Origin: Stenocarpella maydis | Taxonomy: Eukaryota; Ascomycota; Sordariomycetes; Diaporthales; Diaporthaceae | NCBI GenBank assembly: GCA_002270565.1 | Contig: NQMI01000046.1 | Coordinates: forward strand, 1 to 61,584 | Direction of reading: 5' to 3' | DNA length: 61,584 nt | Position numbers and translations under genes: made by a program | Part shown: positions 34,871 through 44,253 of the stretch, in pieces | Numbering within the stretch: the stretch's first letter is position 1 | Layout: every line of letters starts with the position of its first letter | The notes under the pieces: generated by a model | Database searches by the model: none | What the model was told of the DNA's origin: nothing | The model's input: only the letters and a program-made list of their open reading frames with translations

Positions 34871-35599
34871 ATGCTGTTCTCCAAGATCGCCATGACCAGC
34901 CTCCTAGGCTTCGCCCTGGCCAGCCCGGTCGACATCGAAAGGCGCACGCCCGCCCAGGTCGAGTCTGACATCGCCGCCGTCAGCTCGCAGCTGACCTCCT
35001 TCAACTCGGCCATCAACTCCTTCACAGGTTCCCTTCTCCAGGCCCTCACCCTCCTGACCAGCTACAACAGCCTCCACTCGGCCATCGGCACCGCCACCTC
35101 CCAGGTCACCTCCACCGGCGCGCTGGGTGCCACCGACTCGGCCACTATTTACGCGGACATACAGAGCCTGACTGCCCAGATCACCGACACACTGGGCGAT
35201 GCTGGCGCCAAGGTGAGGCCTCAGGACCTGGAAGGGTGGCTTCAATGAGATTGTGCCAGGTTGACTTTGTGTGTCCTCTGTAGAAATCCGTCGTCGCTTC
35301 GGCTGGGTATACTAGCGTCGTGTGCTCGGCATTGTCCACGCTCTCTGTGAGTTTCCTCCGCTTGGCGCTGTTTCTCAGCATCGTGGTGTAAGCCGAAATA
35401 CTGACGTGGTGCAGTCCGACTCGAGTGCATTTTACACCGCCCTTGAGGGCACCAGTAAGTTCTTTGGGAAACTGTTCATCAAGTCAGTGCTCTGTGCTGA
35501 TTCCTCGTAGTTGCATCTACATACACGAGCCAGGTCGATGCTCTGCAGGCTACAGTGGCCTCTGGCTTCAAGAGTGTTACTTCCACGTATGGCTGTTGA
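34871..35599 (+). CDS. HsbA-family secreted protein (hydrophobic surface binding / cell-wall galactomannoprotein)
   Basis: Four exons, 34871-35212, 35284-35346, 35415-35454 and 35511-35599, join in frame to 177 residues. A signal peptide (MLFSKIAMTSLLGFALA) is followed by a short basic processing site (IERR). The rest is Ser/Thr/Ala-rich and almost wholly helical. Its spacing, with an early QVESDIAAVSSQLTSFNSAI helix and one late Cys pair (VVCSA and the final TYGC), matches HsbA proteins. Family members bind hydrophobic surfaces or the cell wall, and some recruit cutinases or act as antigens. The third exon is only 40 nt. An upstream in-frame ATG at 34775 would add residues before the signal peptide, so 34871 is preferred. 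Confidence 0.85.
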
Positions 35600-35975
35600 A
35601 CGGTGAAACTTTCGATCAAGTTTTATAAGAGAAATTTAGGCCATCCTTGACTTTGACTGTTGGTGAGCTTTGAGAGGCCCTGACGATTTCTGGAGGACCT
35701 TGTTATCACGCGAGCCACCGTAAATATTCTCATAGTCTAAGACCAGTTTCTGCAACTCCCGATTGACTTGGTAGTTGGCATATTTGAATCATTTAGCGAA
35801 ATAATCTCACATTGGAAACATCGTTGAGTTGCAAGCCACTGTAGGTTGGAAACAATTATGAGGTGGGAGAACTGTGACGTGAGAATCAACTGGAATGGCG
35901 CCCTGTATCCGAGGCGCCGCTCTGAGGAACTCACCAATTCTTCTTACCTTTCTCCATAAGTGCTTTGAACTTGAG

Positions 35976-36794
35976 TTATTCCTCGAAATCAGCATTGCTG
36001 ATCTTGTCCTCGTCCTCGTCCGCTCCAGCACCCACACGAGCCACGTCTCCTTCAACAATGGGCCTGATGTTGCGGCCCCCTACATCCTGACTCTCATTCT
36101 CAGAATCGTCGCTGCTCTCACTCTCCGAGTCTGTCACAACTGGGGGCGCAGGGCGAGAAGATGACGCTTTCGCCAGTGGATTCAGCGACGAGGGCCGCGT
36201 GACGTCCGCCTCCGGATAGTAATCGTTCCGCCATCGGTCCCGCATGGCAATTTCATACAACTATACAGTACATGATACATCTTAAGCGTTATGTGGTGTT
36301 TTCACAATTGCAGTCGGGGTATGTTACAACAGCAGGAGACTCTTCAACTTGGCGAATTGCCAACATGAGCTAAACCCAATGGCTACGGGTAAATAGTGTG
36401 ATTTCAAATGAAACTGGCCTTGGGTCTGCGCGAAAGTATGCGTTGCTGAATTACAAGCTACGTGTTGGCTTAGAAAAGAGTTGAGTTTATATGAATGATG
36501 CATGCACGTACGAGTGCAAAGTCTTCATCAACGTCTTGATGTATCCTGGTGGCCTAAGCCTTTATTTCAAAGCACAAAAACGTAAACGATCAAAGAAAGG
36601 GTGATTGTGTACCTCATTACCGTTTGGATACTTTCATGAGCTATACCAACATGTGCCTGTCTTAGCATATTCATCCCGGCTTAAGACTTACGCGAAGAGA
36701 TTAATAGATCAAAAGCTGCCTCCATAGGCCATCTCGAGGCTTCCTCTAGGCTTTTTTTGCATCCCTTTCTGACTCTGTATTGTTCAATCTCCAT
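35976..36794 (-). CDS. small unknown protein, four-exon model with a 20-nt micro-exon
   Basis: Reconstructed by eye on the minus strand from exons 36794-36692, 36640-36621, 36553-36512 and 36260-35976. All four junctions use GT and AG and the reading phase closes without a stop, giving 149 residues. The product starts MEIEQYRVRKGCKKSLEEAS and passes through HESIQT and ATRIHQDVDEDFAL into YEIAMRDRWRNDYYPEADVT. It ends in a Ser/Glu/Asp-rich acidic tail (DSESESSDDSENES). I do not recognise a family. An acidic disordered tail after a short helical domain would suit a nuclear or chromatin protein, but that is only inference. The micro-exon and the 251-bp third intron are weak points. The last exon alone is the best supported part. 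Confidence 0.4.
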
Positions 36795-36984
36795 TTGCTT
36801 CGATCAGACCGCCTATCGATATGGATCCAAACCACAAGTTTGTCTTGTGCGGGCTTCCTGAGAGGTTCCATTGAAGTAACCTCATGAGGTAATTTAGTAG
36901 TGTACATATCATACATACTTAGGAAGCGGCTGACTGATGTGTTGATGAGGAGCCCCTACAGCTGGTTTTAGCGACCAAGTTATC

Positions 36985-37386
36985 TCAAAGGTTGGCAATA
37001 AAATAGCAGACTGACCTCCAAGCCTTCGCTCCAGCAACGCCACCTGCAATTGCAGCCGCCACAACAACCAAAAAGAATATTATCACGATAAAGGTCGGTC
37101 TCGAGCAGCCGCAGATCGTGCGCGTCTTCTCCTCCGCCTGCTCGGCGAGCTCGAGGTCTGGTTTGATGCTGGACACCCGCTCCGGGCGCGGTTTGCGATA
37201 CCAGGCTGAATTTTGAGTGGGTGAGTTCTCCCCGTCAACGTCCCTGACGTAGTCGTCGTCATCGGTCAGAACGGAGTCAATATGCGGCTGGGCTTGCATG
37301 TCCGTCAGCCGGTGAGGCCCGTCGGGTTTCCGGTGCCACGAGGACTGTGGATGGTCGTCAGAGCCTTTGATCAGGGCCGCGTTCAT
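36985..37386 (-). CDS. single-pass membrane protein of unknown function
   Basis: A 133-residue minus-strand frame. The N-terminal ~90 residues are charged and polar, rich in Asp, Arg and Pro, with two similar SSWHRKPDGP / SAWYRKPRPE motifs. Then RTICGCSRPTFIVIIFFLVV opens a strong transmembrane helix that ends in AAAIAGGVAGAK. This layout, a cytosolic tail, a Cys/Arg stop and a Gly/Ala-rich membrane helix, is common in small fungal membrane proteins of unknown role. Family members usually continue into an extracellular domain. Here the frame stops ~12 residues after the helix, just past a possible donor (TGGAG|GTCAGT), so an unrecognised 3' exon may be missing. Confidence 0.6.
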   Translation of the reverse strand: MNAALIKGSDDHPQSSWHRKPDGPHRLTDMQAQPHIDSVLTDDDDYVRDVDGENSPTQNSAWYRKPRPERVSSIKPDLELAEQAEEKTRTICGCSRPTFIVIIFFLVVVAAAIAGGVAGAKAWRSVCYFIANL

Positions 37387-38824
37387 TTTCTCTGGATCTC
37401 AATTATCGACTCGGTCTTCTAGGTCTGGTTCTGAGCGGTGTGCCACGGTGGAGGTGAGAGAAATAGGTCGTCTCGAGGCCCGCACTGGCCCAGGGTCAGA
37501 ATGTGGTGTGAGTCCCTCTGCTGGGCGTGAAGTAGTCACGCCCGTGTCTGAACCGTGGCGAGATTTTGAACACACGATGCACCATCTACGTAGTGTATCT
37601 CAACACCAGGCGGTGGGGGACGATCGTTTTGCGAACAGCGCATGAGACAGATCGAACTCGAAACAGAGCTAGGCTTTCTTGCTGGCTCCCACTACGTGCG
37701 AGAGAAGGTGTTCAGGCGGTGAGAATCGAGAAATCATCATTCCTACTTCTGCCTATCCATCAGACACAAGCCCCATTATGCGGGGCGAGGAGGCACGGGA
37801 GGCTCATCATACTTGGCGCAGCATGAAACAAACACCGAAGAGGACTGCATCCGGCACAGCAGGGAAACGATCAGAATCCTGCCTGGCTGCATCAGAAGCG
37901 CAGCACAAGCCCTCCCGTTGGCGGAAGTAAGCCATGACACTGCCTGCGGTGGCTGCAGCCCTTGTGCGCGCGGTTGGGAAAACTGCGCTGGGCCGTGACC
38001 ACTGTGCTGCAGTGCAGGTAATACAGGCGTGGCCATGGGGCACAGCACCGCCCTTTTGCGGGTCGCACATGGCCTGTGGCTCAGCGGCCCACGGCAGGAG
38101 GGCCTGGGGAACGTCGGTTGGCTCGCTCGGCATTTGCTTGCCTGGGGGCCGCAGGCTGAGGGACCTGCATGAGCTTAGGTCGGCGGCAAAGACTGGGGTG
38201 ATGGGAGGGTGCGTTTGTGTGTCTGGGAACCAGGTGATGAAGAAGTCGAGATGTGGTTCTGTAATCTATCAAAGCTATGTTGCTACATTATGCCATCTTA
38301 TCCGAGAGTCCCCTGCAGGGTCAGAGTTAGGGTAGCAGACAGGGCGACCGGCCATCTTCGCTTGCAGTAGCATGTACGGGCTAGTAGCGCTATAGGGCCA
38401 CACAGTAAGTAAGTTAGTAGTTATAAAAAGAGGTAGTTAAGTTAAAAAGGAGGATTATTCTTTATTGTTTGTTTTAAAAATAACTATAATAATAAGTTAG
38501 GCTATTTTATATTACCTTATATTAAAATTCTTTTTTACTTATGATGCATTTTAATTAAGTGCTAAATACTATATAGGGGCTTTATGTATAGGCGCATATT
38601 GATGTCTTGGCTATCTGCAGGTGTGTTTGCTAGAGTGTTTGTGACTAGAGGGGATCTGTGATATCTTCTACTTATTTATCCCCCGGTCTAAGAGCTAGAC
38701 GCACTTTATTAATGAAACTGCCTTCTTGCAAAAGGGGTGATCTATGAAACAATAGAACCAGCTATTAATGGTCCTTGAATCATAACCCACCGCACAACAC
38801 CCATCGTAAATGCATGGCAAGGTC
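37387..38824. other. intergenic 1.4 kb
   Basis: No gene I can support. 38390-38640 is markedly AT-rich. A 133-codon plus-strand frame at 37934-38335 has unconvincing composition. Confidence 0.45.
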
Positions 38825-40360
38825 TCAGATCTTCGCCAGCTTCATTCCGACCTGCACCGACCTCGCACCAACGTAGACCAACGTCCCAGAAGCCATCGCC
38901 AAGCCGCAGAACAATTGGAGGCCCAGATAGTCACCGTGCTCGCGGGCCACAATCGCACCAGCGATCGGGGAGCCAGTGAGGGCGCCGAAACTCGAGGCCA
39001 ACAAAGCAATGCCAGTCCTGTTGCCGATTTGCCGGATGTCTGAGATCTGCGCGATGAGAGACGGGAAGAGCGAGACGCCGCCACCAGAGGAAAAGCCGAA
39101 GAGAACGGCAAAGACGATGAGAGCTGCTGGTGAGTGCTTAGAGGGGATCCAGATGGCGAGTGTGACAACTGTCGAAAGCATAGAGATGCAGATCATCATG
39201 TTGTAGCGGCCCACCTTGTCTGCGACGATGCCGGGGATGATTCGCCCAAAGACACTGTTGTGGCACGTTAGCATTCGGGACATGTTCAATTCATGCAGTA
39301 GCTAATGGGTGCGCTCTCACCTGGCAGCGTTAATAATCGGCAGGAGGTATTCGATAATATTCGGGTCCATGCCAGTTTGCTCCGCTTGGAGAAGCACATA
39401 ATTGAAGGGTATGAATAATCCCCAGAAGACGAGGAAGTTTGCAGCCAGCGTCAGCGCGAATGCAGGCTCACTGAGACCATTGAGGTAGTCTGCGATGACC
39501 AGTGGCTTCGGGTTGGGTGGCAGTCTAGTCCTGACCACCGCGCAGGTAATGGAGAGCAAGCCAAGGTAGACGAACGCAAGCGCACGCATGGTCCAGGGGA
39601 AGCCAATCTGGGGGATGAGCTTCTGGATCATGATGGGCATCACGATACCGCCTATGGAGCTGCCAGAAACCATTATACCCAATGCTGTTGCTCTCCTCTT
39701 GAAGAACCAGGAGAAGACGCTCGTCGTGCAGGCGTTGAACACTGCCGAAGAAGCAATCCCGGCGCAGACGCCCTGCGCGAGGAAGAACTGCCAGTACTTG
39801 GTGCACAGGCTCGTCATCATCAGGGCAAAGACAAACATCACGGTGCCGACGACGAGTATCCAGCGCGGGCCGTAAACGTCGAAGACCCGTCCGAATACCA
39901 CGCCGCAGGAGATCATGCCCCAGACTTCGACCGAGGTGATCCACGACACTGTACTGGCCGAGTAATTGGAAAGTGGCCCGCTCACGTAATACTCCTGGAA
40001 CACGCCGATGCAGTTGGTGAAACCAAAGGTAGAAAAAAGACCGCACCAGCCGCCGAAGACTACCATCCACGCATTGAAGCCGCCGTCGGGGAAGTCGCTG
40101 GGGTCGAAACCTGAGCCGGGTGGTGGACCGGTTGCATTCTTCTCAGCAGCCTCTCTTTGCTCCTTCTCGGCCTCTTCGATATCTGCCTCGGCGACATTGC
40201 TTGGTTCCCCAATTATGTTTGCGTTTGTGTGGCTCTTTTTCGATTGGATCCGCTCCAGGGATGACTTTCTGGATTGGTAGGCGTTCATGTCGGCCTGTCT
40301 CTTCTTAGAGTCGTCGAGGTCTGTCGATGAGTTCGAGTTTGCGCTAACAGTATCAGACAT
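38825..40360 (-). CDS. MFS monocarboxylate-type transporter (MCT/Mch family)
   Basis: Two exons, 40360-39321 and 39254-38825, with a 66-bp GT-AG intron in phase 2; 489 residues. A hydrophilic N-terminus of about 95 residues leads to DFPDGGFNAWMVVFGGWCG, the PDGGWGW-like signature at TM1 of the monocarboxylate porter family. Twelve membrane segments follow, with VFGRVFDVYGPRW between TM2 and TM3 and SVFGRIIPGIVADKVGRYN after the intron, the repeated MFS loop motif. Fungal members (Mch-like) move monocarboxylates, riboflavin or other small compounds at the plasma membrane; substrate cannot be set here. A 3x20-bp direct repeat with GATAAA words lies about 410 bp upstream of the start. Confidence 0.92.
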
Positions 40361-40770
40361 GTTGAAGCTGACTTGGGGTTTAACTGGCCCCTTGGCAGTT
40401 TGTGTGACTTATGCGTTGAGGCTTCGCCTTCAAGGCCAAGAGTTCGGGCGCGGCGACCTATAGTTGGATTAAGCTTGTCTTTGGGTGCACAGGGCGAGCC
40501 TCCAAGACAGTGATGACAGCCTTATTATGCATACGTCTGAGGGCGAGGGTCGAGAGCGTCTATGGGAGAAAATGAATTGGACGTAATACTATTCCCAAGA
40601 CCAGTTTCGATATCTCGATGGAACCACCCTTGAAAATCGCAGACAGGATAATAAAGACTCTTATTGATGAATCAACTCGAAAACCTTGGAAGGATGAGGT
40701 GGAACGGTGTGTAGGAATTACATACCCCGTATCACCGTCAAGATCGTCCAGCTCCTGAAGCAGCGTTGAT

Positions 40771-40830
40771 GACAGAACGCGGAGATAAATGACAGAACAC
40801 GGAGATAAATGACAGAACGCGGAGATAAAA
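40771..40830. repeat. 3 x 20-bp direct repeat carrying GATAAA words
   Basis: Three tandem copies of GACAGAACGCGGAGATAAAT; the second has AC for GC and the third ends AA. Each copy holds AGATAA, which fits the HGATAR site of fungal GATA factors. It lies ~410 bp upstream of the minus-strand MCT-type transporter start, so a cluster of three evenly spaced GATA-factor sites in its promoter is possible. Confidence 0.75.
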
Positions 40831-41100
40831 CGGCATGGACTCCAGGAGCCGCAAAGGAAACGTTCGGAATGTTGGGGCACCCCGAGCCCTACTAGATGAT
40901 ACTATAAAAGAAAGACCAACTACATCGTGGCACAGAATGGCCGAATAGAGCAGAAACAATGCACCTTCTAGGTATCAACAACAACGAGCGGCCATAGCGG
41001 CTTTAGTGTGTCAATGCTGCCCAAGTGGTATGGTAAGTCCTAGCACTGGATAGAAGCTCGGGCTATAAATGCGCCATCTTGATCGGAAGGCGAGTGGAGC

Positions 41101-41168
41101 GCGGGAAGCGAAGCCACGCGGGAAGCGAAGCCACGCGGGAAGCGAAGCCGCGCGGGAAGCGAAGCCGC
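41101..41168. repeat. 4 x 17-bp tandem repeat
   Basis: Four adjoining copies of GCGGGAAGCGAAGCCAC; the last two have GC in place of AC at the end. No function recognised. Confidence 0.85.
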
Positions 41169-41513
41169 GCGATACTCTTGAACATCGAGCCTATGTCGTT
41201 GGCCAATGATTCGAGACGAATGGGATCGGCGCTGAAGGGCCAGCTCGGAAATCCGACTCAGGAGTCCTGGTGGGCATCGAGCCTACTTAAGTATGCCGTG
41301 GGAGGGCAGCCATCCCGCTTACCTGGGCGAAACCCACAGCCTCCTCGCCGCGAGTAAGCATCGGTTGTGTCTGGATTGCTGGTGTGGTGTCGACTCGGGT
41401 CCTAGCGGGCAAGGGGCGGTCGCATTTCTAATCATGTACGTTAATTATCCTCGAAGTGTGGATGTGGTGTGATATCAAGGGCTGCCTGATTATATCCTGA
41501 AGGGCTTCACGAA

Positions 41514-42011
41514 TTGATCTCTTCATACGTCCCGAGTTCCTGCTTGCGCATTATTGCTGTCTTAGTTCGTGGGGCAACCATAGATCTCAGCCCCGTTGAA
41601 CCCAGATACTCGACAAATTACCCAGGTAGAAGAGTTGGAGTAACCCCAAGGCTTCTGGGACTCGCTTCGCGGCTCCGCGAACGTCTTTTAGATCAGGTAT
41701 CCGAGCACGCACGGAGAAATCCTATATGCTCTGACCTTCCGTTCCTCGTCTTTGTTTCCGGGGAGGCAGCCACCGAGCTAGGCTTTACAGGTGCCGTGCA
41801 CGAGGTGGTCGAGAGAATTTCAGACGTCCGCATCATCAGCGGCGTTAAGCAGACGGGCGAGTTACCGCGGCGACAAGGTGACGAAAGACGACCGAAGGCC
41901 GAGATCGTTGTTCTGGATGACGCCACATTTGCTGCTGCGAGAGGCGCAGCGTTCTGGATGTCTATGAGGCTTGTTGGTCTTGTTGCGCTGAATGGTGCGC
42001 TGCTCATCTAG
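41514..42011 (+). pseudogene. possible fragment of an Hsp70-like ATPase C-terminus
   Basis: A 165-codon open frame without an early ATG (the first codon is TTG). Its last part, FLVFVSGEAATELGF then AEIVVLDDATFAAARGAAFW, resembles the end of the actin-like ATPase domain of fungal Hsp70-related proteins, where a hydrophobic strand precedes an AARGAA helix. The nucleotide-binding N-terminal part of the family is absent from the upstream sequence, so a truncated relic is likely. The resemblance is weak and the call tentative. Confidence 0.3.
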
Positions 42012-42499
42012 GAGAATGTATGTCACAATACGATATACATGATGAATTGTGAATCTGTATCCTGGAAGTAGCAACACAGGTTGGGTCTGTGGACCACAGG
42101 GAATGTTCTTTCGAAACAAGTAAAGACTAGAAGGACATGTCACTTCTAGGATGACACCGCAGTCGCTGTTGCCATTTGGAATGCTTTCCAAGGCTGCGAT
42201 GCGATGTTCCAGGACTTGGGTAGCTGGTGTTGTTTAATTGGTCGCATCTCACTTGAACTAGGACACCAGGACGAGTGGTGGAAGGAAAATTGCACCTAGG
42301 AAGAAAACGCGGCTATCGGCACACCATTTCATACCAAATTAATATCAAGAACTGGCCGTGGAGAAGGCTTCAACTGACAGTTTGAACAGATTCGAATCTT
42401 ATTGTTCATTCGTGATTGTGTTGGTACATATGAATTCTAGTGGGTAGGACCATTTGCATTCATGTCCGGGGAAGTGGTCTGCCTTCAATGAGTGGCTCA
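42012..42499. other. intergenic
   Basis: Nothing recognised. Probably includes the 3' UTR of AIM24. Confidence 0.5.
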
Positions 42500-43794
42500 C
42501 TATCGGACAAAGTCATTCAGATCTTTGCTATCCTCGAAGCGAACCTTCCCATCCTTGCCCACTGTAGCAACGTGCATGGTCAAGGGCTTCTCGCTTGATG
42601 ATGCTGTCGTCCCTGGGGCGGCAGCCACTTCAGGGCTGGCCACTTGCTTCTGCGGTTTAGAAGCTGCCTCGACTGCCTTTGGCACCAGGCCAGCCTCGGC
42701 GTCTGCAATCTCATTGACTTGCTCCCTCGTCAGCACGTCACTGACTCTGACACCTCGACTTGACATTAGTATTGTGGTTGGGCCCTTGAACTGTAGGAAC
42801 AGACGGTCTCCGAAGATGGATCTCCTGGCTGTTGTCCGCAAGCTGTACAACACCCTAGCCAGGAACTTGTAGAACCCTGTCTCCTTCGTATCTTTCCAGA
42901 ACTTGGCCCAACCCTTCGGAATCAGGCTATCGGGCAGTGAGGGGATCTGCAGCGTCCAGGAAGAGCTCTTGAATCGGAAGGGCAGTGGAACGTTCTTGTC
43001 CACGCTGTACGCAACGACATGGCTGGGATGTACCACCAGCTCCTCGCCGTGAGCCAGGGTGACCTGGTATATTTGTCCCGGCGCGGCCAGCGCGACCAGA
43101 CCTCTTCCTGTGATGTGATGGTTCCCCCAGTGTGCCGGTGCAAGACCGCGCTGGATTCGAGGTGTGATGCTTAAGGTGTGGCCCGTCCAGGCAAGGAGGG
43201 CATTTCGCTGGGCGACCTGCCAGTCGGTGGTGCCATCCAGGTGCAGGATTGAGAACGTGTTATTGGGGGACTTTGTAGCTATTAGGGCTGTGACGGGAGA
43301 GGTGGCGGTTATCCGCTGGTAGACAAATGGCATGGCGAGGAGGGCATGGCGGAAGGGCGAGAGGAGTCGGAGCGTGGATTGTGTCTGATGGAGGGCGGTC
43401 GGTCAGCAAGGTGCAGCACTCAAAGGCTCGCCGAGCGTTCTCACATTTTCCGCCTTGCCTGCTACTGTCACAAGCGTGCCTCTTCTCGTGTAGAGCTTTT
43501 GAGAGGCTGAGAGGGTGACGGAGAGGAGGGAGTAGGGAGAACCGAGCACTTCGAACCGAGCGTCTGTTTCCGATCCACGTCAGTATAGTGCAACTTCTCT
43601 CGGTCCCAGGAGTCGGACGAACCTGCTGGGTCTCTTGGCTCAACCGCTGCTCCAAATGCATCGCCCCCCAGGCGAGGGGACTCTGTTGCTGGCGATGCGC
43701 TGAGCTGGATCGTGCGGCACTGCAGGCAGATCCAGGAGGGCCGTATCCTGCCCAGAGGCCTTGCTGCGCGGGCCACTGGCAATTGACCACGCAT
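42500..43794 (-). CDS. AIM24: mitochondrial biogenesis protein AIM24
   Basis: Three minus-strand exons, 43794-43623, 43563-43445 and 43384-42500, join in frame to 391 residues. The N-terminus is rich in Arg, Ala and Ser ([20 protein letters not shown]), a typical mitochondrial presequence. [20 protein letters not shown] opens the AIM24 domain, and [20 protein letters not shown] and [20 protein letters not shown] are hallmark segments. In yeast Aim24 is an inner-membrane protein needed for correct MICOS composition. The long C-terminal tail is Ala/Ser/Lys-rich and ends [10 protein letters not shown]. An upstream in-frame ATG at 43878 would extend the presequence and cannot be excluded. The gene is divergent from the kinesin gene. 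Confidence 0.9.
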
Positions 43795-44253
43795 CGTAGG
43801 GTTGTGGGCTGCTCGGTGGCAGCAGGATCTGAGAAGGAGTGTCTGAAGTGGGAAGCGTACGAGTCGGCTCGGCTGCATCGTCAAAATTCGGGACCTGGCT
43901 CTGGGATTATGACGGAAGAGCTCCGGAATGGCGCACGGGCCAATAGCCCGACCACGGCTGGAGCTGCAGCAGGGATGAGGTCGATACGGCCGTTGCCGTG
44001 ACAACCAAAACCAACCCCTTCGACAATATTGAATGTGGTCTTCAACACAAAAGGACAGGGGCCCGCCCGTGTCTTTGCTTGTCCGACATTTGAAGCTGCT
44101 CACCCCCCGGCACCTTAATGCACTACGGAGAAGGGCAAAGGGGCCTTTCCAGATGTCAATTGGGTGGGTTTGTTTGCTGTCAATGGTCTAACTGGTTTGA
44201 TTCTACGCACAACTTTCTATGCCCTAGGTACTGCCCTCTCCTCCACGGCCATC
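43795..44253. promoter_or_regulatory. shared divergent promoter of AIM24 and kinesin
   Basis: At most 459 bp separate the two start codons, so both promoters overlap. AIM24's alternative start at 43878 would shorten it to 375 bp. No specific element claimed. Confidence 0.5.

Larger units (their letters stand above)
40361..41513. other. upstream region of the MCT-type transporter with two tandem repeats
   Basis: Holds a 3x20-bp repeat at 40771-40830 and a 4x17-bp repeat at 41101-41168. No gene seen. Confidence 0.55.

Noticed and set aside
37934..38335. Plus-strand 133-codon frame
   Set aside because: Composition is unconvincing (Gly/Cys/Arg-rich), with no motif and no plausible neighbouring exon.
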